NCBI RefSeq assembly: GCF_038051945.1
Contig: NZ_CP150302.1
Coordinates: 5,890,001-5,954,000 of the forward strand
Reading direction: 5' to 3'
DNA: 64,000 nt
From: Paenibacillus sp. FSL H3-0469
GTDB taxonomy: Bacteria; Bacillota; Bacilli; Paenibacillales; Paenibacillaceae
The stretch's first letter is position 1; each line of letters opens with the position of its first letter. Positions 1 to 9,213 of the stretch are shown here, piece after piece. Under the pieces are notes generated by a model. It worked only from the letters and a program-made list of their open reading frames with translations, ran no database searches and was not told the origin of the DNA. A program made the translations under genes and the position numbers.

Positions 1-401
1 TACAGTTTGTACTGCTTATGGCGTTCAATGTATTTATGGTTGTCCAATACGGAGGCACGCCGGGCAGGCTGCTTTTGAGGGCAAGAATCGTTGATGAGAA
101 TGGAAGATATCCGGTGCTCAAGCAGGCTTTGATTAGGGATAGCTTTATTATTGTTAACAGCTTCCTGGCAGTGATTGTGGGTCTGAATACCGAGGCGTTG
201 TCCTCCATCCCAAGCAGTCTCGTGAACTGGAGTCCGCTTGCGGCGGATTTGAATGCTTTTATTGGCTGGGTTGTGGTGTTGGATTGCCTATTCATCGTAT
301 TTACCCCGCGTAAGCGGGCGCTGCATGATCTGATGGCCCGTACTTATGTGGTGAACAAAACAGCGCTGGACCGTGATCAGACAGGGAAATTCATAGCATA
401 A
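1..401 (+). CDS. RDD family membrane protein, C-terminal part (cut at window start)
   Basis: The frame is open to the window edge (codons before the first ATG at 18 read Q-F-V-L-L), so the start lies outside. Two hydrophobic segments are visible at about residues 43-60 and 78-97 of the part seen. It ends with KRALHDLMARTYVV, which matches the closing R-LHD--A-T-VV signature of RDD proteins. These are small integral membrane proteins of mostly unknown transport-related role. No partner is visible. The family call is fairly safe; no substrate can be given. Confidence 0.75.
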   Translation, partial: QFVLLMAFNVFMVVQYGGTPGRLLLRARIVDENGRYPVLKQALIRDSFIIVNSFLAVIVGLNTEALSSIPSSLVNWSPLAADLNAFIGWVVVLDCLFIVFTPRKRALHDLMARTYVVNKTALDRDQTGKFIA

Positions 402-520
402 GGCTACGCGTATAATACCTGGATCAGGGGTCTGCGCCTGCAACCTTTGTTACAGGCGCTTCGTCATAGGGTACAGTTTAGACAAAAGAGGATGTTTCCC
501 TTAACGAAGGAGATGGCAGC

Positions 521-1273
521 ATGACTACATCAATAAGAAGAGTCGCCGGTATTCTTATCCTTGGGGCGATGCTCAGCCTTACAGCCTGTAATTCCGGCAA
601 AACGGAACCGTCGCCTAACAATACGCCTGCGGTTACAGCGACTGCGCAGCCAGGGGATAACGCTTCATCGGCAGCAGAAGGCGCGCAGGTAAGCGAATCC
701 GGCACAGATGAGGGCGCTGCTGCAGGGGCAGAGCCTGTAACTGCAGGCCCTGAAGCCGCCGCCGGAGCCACATCAGAGTCTACGGTCACTGAAGCCGCAG
801 GGGCTGAGGCAGATACCGTAGCTCCCGCCACCCCGCAAGAACGGAGCAAACAGCTGAAGGAGCTGCTGGAGCTTGCCAAGCAGGGCAAGGTGCCGGGCGT
901 TGAATATGCTGCGCATACCGGACTTATTGATGAGGTGGAAGCCGCGTGGGGAGAACCGGACCTCAAGGAATCGGCAGGCAAAGGGATCTATTCCACCTAT
1001 TCGGGCAAGCAGGTGGTAATCGGCTTCAATAAGGGCAGCAAGATTTTCGATGTGCGCTCCAGCGCCCCGGACCTGCGTAACCTGACACTGGAACAGATTG
1101 AAGAAGTACTCGGCAAGCCGGATGCTACCACCGTGAATGGCGAGCATAACATCTATATTTATCAGGCCAACAAGCAGTATCAGCTCAAATTCATCATCCC
1201 GGAATCCACAGGAACGGTAGATCATATCTCGGTGTTCTCGGAGCAGGACTCCATTAATAATATGGCAGGCTAG
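521..1273 (+). CDS. Lipoprotein with C-terminal DUF4309 (YjgB-like) domain
   Basis: 250 residues. The N-terminus is a lipoprotein signal (basic MTTSIRR, hydrophobic stretch, lipobox LTAC with Cys23), so the protein is predicted to be anchored on the outer face of the membrane. Residues about 30-110 are a low-complexity Ala/Glu/Thr/Pro linker. The C-terminal part (VPGVEYAAHTGLIDEVEAAWGEPD, then IEEVLGKPD) resembles the DUF4309/YjgB family of Bacillus and Paenibacillus exported proteins. The start has a good ribosome site, GAAGGAG, at about 505-511. Function unknown. A strong hairpin terminator follows at 1304, so it is probably monocistronic. Confidence 0.7.
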   Translation: MTTSIRRVAGILILGAMLSLTACNSGKTEPSPNNTPAVTATAQPGDNASSAAEGAQVSESGTDEGAAAGAEPVTAGPEAAAGATSESTVTEAAGAEADTVAPATPQERSKQLKELLELAKQGKVPGVEYAAHTGLIDEVEAAWGEPDLKESAGKGIYSTYSGKQVVIGFNKGSKIFDVRSSAPDLRNLTLEQIEEVLGKPDATTVNGEHNIYIYQANKQYQLKFIIPESTGTVDHISVFSEQDSINNMAG

Positions 1274-1303
1274 TCAGCTCAGAGCATCTTAGAGCACCTA
1301 TGC

Positions 1304-1337
1304 ATCCCCTTGCAGCGGCAACTGCAGGGGGATTTTT
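1304..1337 (+). terminator. Rho-independent terminator after the lipoprotein gene
   Basis: Perfect 12-bp inverted repeat ATCCCCTTGCAG / CTGCAGGGGGAT around a 6-base loop, followed directly by TTTT. It stands 30 bases after the lipoprotein stop codon. Confidence 0.85.
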
Positions 1338-1350
1338 CCGTTTACAGGCA

Positions 1351-1420
1351 TGTAATCGAAAAACCGATCACAATGGGACCACCAGAAGGCGGCACCTAGG
1401 CCAAATGTAATCGAAAACCG
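1351..1420. repeat. Short direct repeat pair in intergenic DNA
   Basis: TGTAATCGAAAAACCG at 1351-1366 and TGTAATCGAAAACCG at 1406-1420, 55 bases apart. Two GGAAAAYCG boxes about 57 bases apart also occur at 16406 and 16463. These look like members of a noncoding intergenic element family; no function is known to me. Confidence 0.5.
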
Positions 1421-1528
1421 CTGGCGAGTGAGCCAGCCCGCCTTAACCAGTTGGGAGTACTTAAATAAAGTCAACGCATGATGTATACTTTCTCTTATGA
1501 AAGAAATCAGAAGAAATGAGGCACGGCC

Positions 1529-2683
1529 ATGCATCTGGAGCTGAACGCAAGTGAATATAAGGTATCCGCCGGAGGATTAACGGTAGAGCTGCTGCCCAAG
1601 GAGTTCGCACTGCTGCAGTTTCTGTACCGTAACCGGGGGCGGACCTTCAGCCGCGAGCAGCTGCTGGATAAAGTGTGGCCGATGGAGTACCCGGTGGAGC
1701 GGACGGTGGACGATCATATCTACAGGCTGCGTAAGAAGCTGAGGCCGTTAGGCGGGATCGACATTAAGACGATTCGCGGCTTCGGCTACAGTCTGACCAT
1801 TCCCGGCAGCCTTGCGGGCGTGGCGGTGAATCCGGCATCGCATGATTCTGGGCTGCGCGATACCATGCGTGAGGTCTTCTCGAAATTTCATGTGTACGGC
1901 CAGGGCAAATCGATACTGACTTTGGCCCGCCAGCAGGACATCCTTGGTTATGAGCTGGACCCGCATTATGCGATGGTTGTTCATTTCGTGCAGGGAGATC
2001 TGGAGTGGCTGATTCATACGGACGAGATTCCGCTGAAGGACCGGCTCTTTTACCTCAATCTGTTCTACTTCTTCATTGGCAATCCCAAGGAGAAGGTGGA
2101 GTACGCCGAACGTCTTATTGAGCGGAATTTGCTGAATCCGCCAGAGCAGCTGGAGCTGGAGATTCTGACGATGCTGGACTTGTACACCCTTTCCGGGCAG
2201 CCGGAGCTAGCGCTGGAACGCCTGAAACGTACTTACCAGGTTATCGCAGGACCCGGGTTCGAGAACTTCATACCCGTCACGATGATTACGGAGCTGTTCA
2301 TCCATCTTACCGTGGGTGCTGGAGAGGAAGAGCTGGAACGGATGGATGAAGCCGTCAGCAAGATCCTGCAGGATAAGCCGTTTTTGCGCGAGATTGGCAG
2401 TTATAAGGTAGTAAAAGGACTTTGGGCACTGCGCCGGGAACAATGGGCGGAAGGGGACAAGCTGATTCAGGAGGGACTACAGGTGATGGAGATGTCCGGC
2501 TTCATTCCGCTGCGGCTCTACTCGATCTACCGGATTCACCATTTCTGCCGTATGTTCCTGGCGGGAAGCCCTTTGGACCGCAAATATGAGGAACTGTTCA
2601 CTACAGGGCTTGAAGCCTGCGGCCTGACCCGGCTGGAGCAGACGCTTGAGGATCTGTTGCTGGGGCTGCTGGAAGCCCTCTGA
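1529..2683 (+). CDS. Winged-helix (OmpR/PhoB-type) transcriptional regulator with TPR-like C-terminal region
   Basis: 384 residues. Residues about 1-92 form a Trans_reg_C winged helix: LLPKEFALLQFLYRNRGRTFSREQLLDKVWP, then the recognition-helix region RTVDDHIYRLRKKL and the wing IKTIRGFGYSL. The remaining 290 residues are helical, Leu/Glu rich and resemble bacterial activator (BTAD/TPR-like) domains; there is no receiver domain. The arrangement resembles one-component SARP/BTAD regulators. Start ATG 1529 has GAGG upstream. An MFS exporter follows 79 bases later and is the most likely target. The DNA-binding domain is certain; the target is inference. Confidence 0.75.
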   Translation: MHLELNASEYKVSAGGLTVELLPKEFALLQFLYRNRGRTFSREQLLDKVWPMEYPVERTVDDHIYRLRKKLRPLGGIDIKTIRGFGYSLTIPGSLAGVAVNPASHDSGLRDTMREVFSKFHVYGQGKSILTLARQQDILGYELDPHYAMVVHFVQGDLEWLIHTDEIPLKDRLFYLNLFYFFIGNPKEKVEYAERLIERNLLNPPEQLELEILTMLDLYTLSGQPELALERLKRTYQVIAGPGFENFIPVTMITELFIHLTVGAGEEELERMDEAVSKILQDKPFLREIGSYKVVKGLWALRREQWAEGDKLIQEGLQVMEMSGFIPLRLYSIYRIHHFCRMFLAGSPLDRKYEELFTTGLEACGLTRLEQTLEDLLLGLLEAL

Positions 2684-2762
2684 TATTTCTCTGACAATCC
2701 TCCGTTATCTTAGGATCATAGATGGATCATCTAAGATTATAGGTAACCTGGAGGAATGTGAG

Positions 2763-4046
2763 ATGGAGCTTTCAACCAAGCAGGGAACAAGCCTGCTGCA
2801 TAACAAAACGTACATGCGGGTCTATACCGCATTCGCCACCGCAAGCTTCGGCGACTGGTTCGACGCGCTGGCCATTCAGGTGCTAGTCGGCTACCGCTGG
2901 CAGGCCAGCCCGCTAATGCTGGCGCTCATTCCGGTAACGCTGGCGCTGCCGAGTATTCTGCTCGGGTCGGTTGCCGGCGCAGCCGCTGACCGGATGAACA
3001 AGCTGAAGCTGATGCGTACCTGCGACCTGCTGACCGCGCTGCTGACCCTGCTGGTGCTGTTCGCGCCGAACATGGTCTGGCTGCTGCCGCTGCTGGCACT
3101 GCGCTCTGCGCTGTCTACGCTGAATATGCCGGCCCAGCAGTCCCTGACCCGCAGTCTGGTCCGGGAGGATCAGCTGCTGCAAGCCTCGTCTATGAACGGA
3201 CTGGTCAACCAGGGCTCCAAAATCGCCGGTCCCTTACTCGGAGGTTTGGCGCTCGCCTTCCTTACGCCGCAGTGGTGTATCCTGCTGAATGCACTGCTGC
3301 GCGGCTGCTCTTATCTGCTGCTGTTGTCTGTCAAGTATATCCGCCAGGATGAAGCAGACAGCAAGCATTCTGAAGCGCAGGAAGGCAAGCTGACGCTGCT
3401 CAAAATGTGGCAGGAAGGCTGGACCTTCCTGCTGCGCAGCCGGCTGCTGCTGACGGCGATGTTGTTCGGACTCACCGGAGCACTGGTCATTCAGGTAGTT
3501 GATTTTCAGTTCACCAGTCTGTTCCGGATCTTCGCACCGGAGCGCGAATCGTTGCTGGGCTGGATGGTTGCCGCCACGGGAGTAGGGGCTGTGCTAATCA
3601 TTCTGATCCTGAACAAGCTGAAATCCGAAGGCGGGTATGGCTGGAAGCTGGGGACCGGGTATGTGCTGATTGGCGGGTCAATTGCGGCGCTCGGTCTGCT
3701 TCAGCCGGGGACGTCGATGCTGTGGGTGCTGCTCTTCGGGTTTGTGCTGGGGACCGGCAACGGCATGTTTATGGTTACGTTCAATTATTGCCTGCAAAAA
3801 GAAACCCCGCCGCACATGACCGGCCGCATCTTCGGCATCCAGAATACCGTACTCAGCGCGGTAATGATTGTAGCGCCTTTGCTGGGCGGTGTGCTGGTAC
3901 AGTATGCGGGTCCGGCCCGTATTTTTGTCAACATCGGCTTGCTGCTGTTGATTTTAGGGGCTGCGGGGCTGCTGCTTCAGCGCCAGCTCTGGCCGGTGGC
4001 GGGGTCTGCACCGGAAGCCGCTCAGCCAGCGGTAGAGAGTAGCTAA
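2763..4046 (+). CDS. MFS transporter (MFS_3 / MefA-like efflux family)
   Basis: 427 residues from ATG 2763, which is preceded by GGAGG at 2750-2754; the frame opens further upstream (2646) but there overlaps the regulator. About 12 hydrophobic segments are visible. The start FGDWFDALAIQVLVGYRW and the loop AAADRMNKLKLMRTCD with NMPAQQSLTRSLVREDQLLQASSMN are typical of the MFS_3 group (macrolide and siderophore exporters). It lies just after a winged-helix regulator. Substrate unknown; export of a toxic or signalling compound is inferred from the family. Confidence 0.8.
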   Translation: MELSTKQGTSLLHNKTYMRVYTAFATASFGDWFDALAIQVLVGYRWQASPLMLALIPVTLALPSILLGSVAGAAADRMNKLKLMRTCDLLTALLTLLVLFAPNMVWLLPLLALRSALSTLNMPAQQSLTRSLVREDQLLQASSMNGLVNQGSKIAGPLLGGLALAFLTPQWCILLNALLRGCSYLLLLSVKYIRQDEADSKHSEAQEGKLTLLKMWQEGWTFLLRSRLLLTAMLFGLTGALVIQVVDFQFTSLFRIFAPERESLLGWMVAATGVGAVLIILILNKLKSEGGYGWKLGTGYVLIGGSIAALGLLQPGTSMLWVLLFGFVLGTGNGMFMVTFNYCLQKETPPHMTGRIFGIQNTVLSAVMIVAPLLGGVLVQYAGPARIFVNIGLLLLILGAAGLLLQRQLWPVAGSAPEAAQPAVESS

Positions 4047-4094
4047 GATGGTTAACGGATCACTAATTTCTGTATGGATGATCAGGAGGAGCTT

Positions 4095-4670
4095 ATGACA
4101 ACTTATATCTACATGGTGAGGCACGGGGACTCGCTTCGTACTGGGGTGGATGAATGGACGCGCGGCCTGTCGCCCAAGGGGGAAGAGGATGCCCTGCGGG
4201 TCACCGAATGCCTGAAGGATGAAGGGATAGATGTGATGTACAGCAGCCCGTATATCCGGGCGGTCAATACAATTGCGGATTTGGCGGATAAGCTGGAGCA
4301 GGAAATCATTCTGATCGATGATCTGCGGGAAAAGGTCTGGATGGAGGGCGAACAGCAGCTGCCGGATGAGGAACTATATCAAGTGCTACAGAAGATGTAC
4401 ACCGACCCGGATTACGCCCTGCCGGGCGGGGAATCGAACCGGGAATGCCAGACGCGGGCGGTGAAGGCACTGCAGGATATTCTGCGGACCCATGCCGGGA
4501 AAAGAGTGGCCATCGGCACCCACGGCATGGTGATGTCCTTGATGCTGGGCTATTTCTCCCCTGGATATGGCCTGGACTTCCTGATGCAGACAACGAAGCC
4601 GGATATCTATGTCATGGAGTTCAAAGAGGATAAAGTATCGGTCCGGCGGATGCCTATTCAAGCAGGCTAA
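4095..4670 (+). CDS. Histidine phosphatase family protein (phosphoglycerate mutase-like)
   Basis: 191 residues from ATG 4095; the upstream ATG at 4074 would place CAGGAGG inside the gene, whereas this element is well spaced as the ribosome site of 4095. The catalytic RHG motif is in YMVRHGDS (His near residue 9), SSPYIRAVNT supplies the second Arg, and VAIGTHGMVM holds the second catalytic His. The family hydrolyses phosphoesters through a phospho-histidine; the substrate cannot be told from sequence. It stands 48 bases after the MFS gene and may share its transcript. Confidence 0.85.
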   Translation: MTTYIYMVRHGDSLRTGVDEWTRGLSPKGEEDALRVTECLKDEGIDVMYSSPYIRAVNTIADLADKLEQEIILIDDLREKVWMEGEQQLPDEELYQVLQKMYTDPDYALPGGESNRECQTRAVKALQDILRTHAGKRVAIGTHGMVMSLMLGYFSPGYGLDFLMQTTKPDIYVMEFKEDKVSVRRMPIQAG

Positions 4671-4713
4671 CAGTCAGGATCATCCGGTAGGGAGGATAGA
4701 AAGATGATTCGGG

Positions 4714-4910
4714 GATAGTTGTATTCTATACATTTAAAAACAGCCAAAGGGAAGGATTTCCTCTTCTAACTGTTGTTTGTACAACTAAATTTGCCCGAGT
4801 GGGCGAGATCCCGGATAATGAGGCATTTTAAATGTATCAAATACAACTAAATGGTTGTTCGGCGGTAAATCAAACGATTTAGGTGTACGGAATACACTTA
4901 AGTATATAGC
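4714..4910. repeat. Intergenic element rich in small palindromes (ACAACTAAAT / ACACTTAAGT boxes)
   Basis: The 293-base gap between the phosphatase and the convergent TatD gene holds repeated AT-rich boxes: TTGTACAACTAAAT, AAATACAACTAAAT and GTACGGAATACACTTAAGT. The same boxes recur around 27800-27880. No coding capacity is seen. Probably a member of a dispersed noncoding repeat family. Confidence 0.5.
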
Positions 4911-4923
4911 TTGCACCTTAATC

Positions 4924-4959
4924 AGGTCTGATGTTCTACTTAAGCAGAACATCAGACCT
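4924..4959. terminator. Hairpin at a convergent gene junction, possible bidirectional terminator
   Basis: Perfect 14-bp inverted repeat AGGTCTGATGTTCT / AGAACATCAGACCT with an 8-base loop, 4 bases past the stop of the minus-strand TatD gene. No clear T-run follows on either strand, so termination strength is uncertain. Confidence 0.5.
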
Positions 4960-4963
4960 ATAC

Positions 4964-5743
4964 CTATAGCCCATAGAATCGCACCGTATTCGCCGTCAGC
5001 TTCGCTCTGGCTTCGGTAACAGAATACCCGTGCAGCGCCCCCCAGGCGGCAGCAACGTCATGGACCATAGCCGGATGGGTGGTGCGCCCGGCGAACGGTC
5101 CTTCAAACGGCCATGGGCCGTCCGTCTCTGCCATGACCAGCTCCGGCGGATAACGGCGTGCCATGTCCTGAATCTCCGGTTCATAGAGGATATCGGGAGT
5201 GAAGGAAATGTAGTAACCCCGGCTAATCATCCGGTCAACGGTAGCAGCGGGACCCTTGAACCAGTGAAAATGGGCCTGCGTAAGGCCATGCTGTTCCAGC
5301 AGATCGCATACGGTCCACGCATCCTCATAGACAGCATGCAGTATGACCGGCTTGGCTAATTGGGCGGCCAAGCCCAGAAGTCTGCCCAGCAGCCCGAGAT
5401 AGGGCTCCATCTCCCAGTCTTCACCGCGTGCGGCAGCTTCGGCGCGGGAGTAGTAGGGGAGGCCGATTTCACCAATAGCGGCCATACGGTCCGCATGGCC
5501 GGTAATCCATTTCAGCAGCACGTTCAGTTCTTCCTCCGTAGGCAGCGCCTGCTCTGGATGGAAACCATACGCAGGCTCTACAAGGCCCGGATAGCTGGCT
5601 GCTAACTCCAGAGTTCGCTTGCTCGAAGCGAGATTCATCGAGACGGCGATGAGCGACTCGATGCCATGCTCCGGCAGTCCCTCCAGCATGGAGGATAATA
5701 CCTTGTCCTCATATTGGTCAAGATGAATATGGGCATCAATCAT
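4964..5743 (-). CDS. TatD family metal-dependent hydrolase
   Basis: 259 residues, amidohydrolase fold. MIDAHIHLDQY gives the N-terminal HxH metal ligands, AAIGEIGLPYY the conserved Glu, PVILHAVYEDA a metal His, and AETDGPWPFEG the C-terminal Asp motif. Length fits TatD (about 255-265). TatD proteins are metal-dependent nucleases or deoxyribonuclease-like hydrolases. The start ATG (complement of 5741-5743) is preceded by GGAAGGAGAGG on its own strand. The next minus-strand gene ends 26 bases upstream of the start, so the two may be cotranscribed. Confidence 0.85.
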   Translation of the reverse strand: MIDAHIHLDQYEDKVLSSMLEGLPEHGIESLIAVSMNLASSKRTLELAASYPGLVEPAYGFHPEQALPTEEELNVLLKWITGHADRMAAIGEIGLPYYSRAEAAARGEDWEMEPYLGLLGRLLGLAAQLAKPVILHAVYEDAWTVCDLLEQHGLTQAHFHWFKGPAATVDRMISRGYYISFTPDILYEPEIQDMARRYPPELVMAETDGPWPFEGPFAGRTTHPAMVHDVAAAWGALHGYSVTEARAKLTANTVRFYGL

Positions 5744-5769
5744 TGCAAGCCTCTCCTTCCGGCAGCGGA

Positions 5770-6894
5770 TTATTTCTCCACAATGGCTTCACCCCGTTCA
5801 TGCGGCTCAAAAGCAATAGACCCCAGCTCCATCCCCGTCTTGCCTGCCTTATACTCCAGCTTCAGGGTACCGACACTCTCGGTCATGCCGACCATTAAGC
5901 TGGTATCTGCGAGCAGTTTGTTATTCTCTACTGAGTAGTAGGTCACTGCGCCAATAGCTGCTTTGCTGCCGAAATACTTCAGGCCGTCCTCAGCCCGGTC
6001 CGGGAGTCTGAGCGTCACCTTAGAGGGAACGGGTCCTGTAAGCTCAAGCTTCAGCAGGACATCGTCCTTATCCAGCGAAATACTGGAGGAGACTACAGCG
6101 GAGGCCGCTTTGTCCGCAGCAGGCACCGATATTTCCTTCCACTGTTCCGGCTTAACCACATGAACCTCCTGTGCAACCAGCGAGGTACCGGTACCCAGGG
6201 TGAACACAACCGTGATCTCCGGTTTGCCGTCCGAATCTACATCGGCGTAGAAGAGCTGAGGCGGGTGCGAGTAGTCCCTGGATACGGTCCAGTTGAAGCT
6301 TTGCTTTTTCCCGTTCACTTCAAGAATGAACCCTTTGTAGGTATTGCCGTCCTTGAGCGCAGCGTACAGCTTCACCTTGGAATTATTCTCTGCAACGGTA
6401 AGGGGAGCTGCGGGTACTCTAACGGTAGTGCTAAGACTGCCTGGGGTAACAGTAACCCGGCTTCCTCCCGGATTCAGCTCTGTAACTGCTCCCGTAAGGG
6501 AGTCCAAAGTAGCCGCCGCGATATACACACGGCCTGCCTTTAGTAACACAGGAGAGTCCAGCTCTTCCTGATATCCTCCGTCCGTTTGTGTATAAGTCAC
6601 TTGCACGGAAGCGCTGCCGGGTGTAAGAATCGTCTTGTCCCAGCTTGTGGACAGGGTAAGCTGCTTGAGGGTGTTGTTCCATTGCAGCTGCATCGGATAG
6701 AACTCCAGCAGCGTGCGGGCCGGAACATACAAGATGCCGCCGGAATGGAAGGGCGCAGCATAGGGGAGAACGGCTTGTCCGTCCACAACAAGGGATAGAG
6801 GGGCAGCAGCAGAATGGGCAATATCTATAGATGAACCCGCCGCATGGCCTGCGAGGAGCAGGGCAATAGCGGCAGCGGTAATTAATTTTTTCAT
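5770..6894 (-). CDS. Exported protein with copper-amine-oxidase N-terminal (stalk) domain
   Basis: 374 residues starting at MKKLITAAAIALLLAG; this start (complement of 6894) has GGAGG at good distance, whereas a start ten codons upstream has none. Signal peptide at about 1-22. Residues about 30-130 fit the stalk domain that is abundant in Paenibacillus exported proteins (LVVDGQAVLPY, GGILYVPARTLLEF, LQWNNTLKQLTLS). The middle part contains DVDSDGKPEITVVF, a pattern like an FG-GAP/VCBS calcium loop. Role probably at the cell surface; substrate unknown. Confidence 0.7.
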   Translation of the reverse strand: MKKLITAAAIALLLAGHAAGSSIDIAHSAAAPLSLVVDGQAVLPYAAPFHSGGILYVPARTLLEFYPMQLQWNNTLKQLTLSTSWDKTILTPGSASVQVTYTQTDGGYQEELDSPVLLKAGRVYIAAATLDSLTGAVTELNPGGSRVTVTPGSLSTTVRVPAAPLTVAENNSKVKLYAALKDGNTYKGFILEVNGKKQSFNWTVSRDYSHPPQLFYADVDSDGKPEITVVFTLGTGTSLVAQEVHVVKPEQWKEISVPAADKAASAVVSSSISLDKDDVLLKLELTGPVPSKVTLRLPDRAEDGLKYFGSKAAIGAVTYYSVENNKLLADTSLMVGMTESVGTLKLEYKAGKTGMELGSIAFEPHERGEAIVEK

Positions 6895-7071
6895 AAGATA
6901 ACCTCCGGAGTCTGGAAATTCCAATCTCTTGTATTATAAATGAAAAACTCCGCCTGCGGGTCACGTTCTGTTAACAAAGATAAGACAAGCCTGTTACAGC
7001 CCTAGCTCATATTGTTTTGTGCCTAGCCGGCTACACCTTGACATACCTTATATAGTAGTCTTACAGGAACC

Positions 7072-7647
7072 TCAAGCCTCAAGCGCCTGAAGGGCAAGTG
7101 AGACCAGGGCTCTGACGGAGTCTTCGTCCAAGTTTCCTCCGGTCAGCAGCAACCGGTAAAAAATAGGGCCGTAGATCAAATCGATACAACTCCCGATATC
7201 GAGTCCCTGCTTCAGTTCCCCCCGGGCAATTCCACGTTCGAACAGCTTCCAGGCCTCCTGGCGGCGCGGGCCGAAATATCTGCTCCGGTACGCCTCCGCC
7301 AGTCCGGCATCGGACTGCCCTTCACCGATCAGCTCCGTAATGACTTTACCTTCCCGGCTGGTGAGGAACTGCGCGAGTGTTCCTGCATGAATCAGAATGT
7401 CCTCTTTGGCGGAACCGGTATCGGGGATCGGTAGTCTGGCGTTAGCAGCGTACAGATATCCGTCCATCACAACCGCCGCTTTATTCGGCCACCATTTATA
7501 GATCGTTGCCTTACTGACCTGGGCCTGCTCCGCGATCTTCTCCACGGTAACTGCGCTGAAGCCGGTCTCCAGCAATAATTCATATGAAGCGTTCAGAATA
7601 GCGTTCTTGGCCTCGGTGTTGCGCGGACGGCCTCTTTTTTTCTCCAT
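7072..7647 (-). CDS. TetR/AcrR family transcriptional repressor
   Basis: 191 residues. N-terminal helix-turn-helix: GFSAVTVEKIAEQAQVSKATIYKWWPNKAAVV, residues about 29-60, preceded by the basic start MEKKRGRPRN. The C-terminal ligand-binding part resembles the TetR_C_11 type. It is divergent from the MFS gene at 7799, with a palindromic operator at 7714-7731 between them. This is the usual layout of a repressor that controls both its own gene and an efflux pump; the inducer is unknown. Confidence 0.9.
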   Translation of the reverse strand: MEKKRGRPRNTEAKNAILNASYELLLETGFSAVTVEKIAEQAQVSKATIYKWWPNKAAVVMDGYLYAANARLPIPDTGSAKEDILIHAGTLAQFLTSREGKVITELIGEGQSDAGLAEAYRSRYFGPRRQEAWKLFERGIARGELKQGLDIGSCIDLIYGPIFYRLLLTGGNLDEDSVRALVSLALQALEA

Positions 7648-7713
7648 GGTGATTCCTCCTGACAGTGCTGGTTCAACTCTAATTGGAGTATACCATAAAA
7701 CTGCCTATTTACA

Positions 7714-7731
7714 ATACTGAACGTTTAGTAT
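7714..7731. promoter_or_regulatory. Probable TetR operator between the divergent repressor and MFS gene
   Basis: ATACTGAACGTTTAGTAT is an 18-bp palindrome with one mismatched pair. A matching half site, GTTCAGTAT, occurs again at about 7765-7773 close to the MFS gene. Position in the divergent promoter region fits repression of both genes. The binding protein is inferred from location. Confidence 0.7.
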
Positions 7732-7798
7732 ATTATTTGGTCATGGCAATTAATGAACTGGATGTTCAGTATTTAAAAAATGGAAGGTGGAGTTTCAA

Positions 7799-9019
7799 AT
7801 GAAGGCTGGAGTTCCAGTGCAACAACAAGCAGGTTCCCCTGAAGCCGTAAAGGCTGTTCCAGGCTGGATCACTTTTCTGCTGGCCGTATCCTGCGGACTG
7901 ATCGTAGCGAATCTTTATTATACCCAGACGCTGGTTGGGCCCATCGGGCAGGCGATTCATCTGTCGGCCGGAGCGACAGGGCTAATTGTTACCCTGACGC
8001 AGATCGGTTACGTAGCCGGACTGCTGTTCATTGTCCCGCTCAGCGATATTATTGAGAACCGCCGGCTGACGGTGATGTCGCTGATTCTGGTTGTGGCCGC
8101 CCTGGTGCTATCCGTCCTGGCACCGAATGCACCGCTGTTCCTGGCCGCATCCTTGCTGATCGGACTGGGCTCGGTAGCGGCGCAGGTCCTGGTGCCCTAT
8201 GCCTCCTATCTGGCCACAGAGGAAGATCGCGGCCGCGTAGTAGGCAATGTAATGAGCGGACTGCTGCTGGGCATTATGTTCGCCCGCCCGGTCGCCAGCT
8301 TCATGGCCGGATTATGGGGCTGGAAATCCATCTTCATCGTTTCGGCTATCGTGACTGCGCTGCTGACGTTGTTACTATCCCGTGTTCTGCCCGCCCGGAA
8401 GCCCGCTCCCGGCTTGAGTTACGGACAATTACTCCGCTCTCTGGGCCAATTGCTCACGCACACGCCGGTACTGCGGCGCCGCGCTCTATACCAGGCCAGC
8501 CTGTTCGGCGCGTTCAGTCTGTTCTGGACGACCGTTCCCTTGCACCTGTCCAGTGAGTTTCATCTGTCGCAGCAAGGAATCGCCCTGTTTGCCCTGGCTG
8601 GGGTGGGCGGAGCTGTAGCCGCGCCGATTGCGGGACGACTGGCTGACAAGGGCTGGACCCGGTTGCTGACCGGTCTTGGCATTTCGCTTGCTGCGGTATC
8701 CTTCATTCTGGCTTATGTGCTCCGGGATGATTCCAATCTTACCCTCGACCTGCTGGTGCTGACGGCGATTCTGCTCGATATGAGCGTGTCCGGCAATCTG
8801 GTCTTGGGACAACGGGCGATCTATTCACTGGGCAATGAGACCCGGGGGCGGCTGAACGGCTTGTTCATGGCGATTTTCTTCATTGGAGGCGCCGTAGGAT
8901 CATCACTCGGGGGCTGGGCCTACGCTTACGGCGGCTGGAGTCTGACAACCCTAATCGGGCTGGCACTGCCAGTGCTGGCGCTGATCTACTTTTTGACCGG
9001 GAAGAAGGAGCAAGCTTGA
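7799..9019 (+). CDS. MFS transporter (drug/aromatic-compound efflux type)
   Basis: 406 residues from ATG 7799, which has GGAAGGTGG at 7782-7790; the GTG at 7787 lies inside that ribosome site and is rejected. About 12 membrane segments are visible. QIGYVAGLLFIVPLSDIIENRRL is the motif-A region, and GNVMSGLLLGIMFARPVASFMAGLWGWKSIF is typical of the YgaY-like MFS group. The divergent TetR gene and operator suggest inducible efflux. Substrate unknown. Confidence 0.85.
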   Translation: MKAGVPVQQQAGSPEAVKAVPGWITFLLAVSCGLIVANLYYTQTLVGPIGQAIHLSAGATGLIVTLTQIGYVAGLLFIVPLSDIIENRRLTVMSLILVVAALVLSVLAPNAPLFLAASLLIGLGSVAAQVLVPYASYLATEEDRGRVVGNVMSGLLLGIMFARPVASFMAGLWGWKSIFIVSAIVTALLTLLLSRVLPARKPAPGLSYGQLLRSLGQLLTHTPVLRRRALYQASLFGAFSLFWTTVPLHLSSEFHLSQQGIALFALAGVGGAVAAPIAGRLADKGWTRLLTGLGISLAAVSFILAYVLRDDSNLTLDLLVLTAILLDMSVSGNLVLGQRAIYSLGNETRGRLNGLFMAIFFIGGAVGSSLGGWAYAYGGWSLTTLIGLALPVLALIYFLTGKKEQA

Positions 9020-9085
9020 GAAAAGGAGCCTTGCCGCGTTCAGCAATAATCCGCATAGCCAGTAATTCCTAAAAAAACTACAGTA

Positions 9086-9117
9086 GGCAGGGGAGCTTCG
9101 ATCCTCTGTCTTTTTTT
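9086..9117 (+). terminator. Terminator after the MFS gene
   Basis: GGCAGGGG / CCTCTGTC stem (8 pairs, two of them G-U) with a 9-base loop, followed by a run of seven T. It stands about 67 bases past the MFS stop. Confidence 0.75.
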
Positions 9118-9213
9118 GTGCCTGCATATGTAATGGATTCGATAGATAGAGCGTATTAGCTCATGTAAATTACTTGGCCAAGTAGAATCTTCCTGGAAAG
9201 GAGTGCCACAAGG

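Noticed and set aside
7038..7065. TTGACA-like promoter on the + strand after the TetR gene
   Set aside because: No good -10 box at proper distance and no gene to serve.
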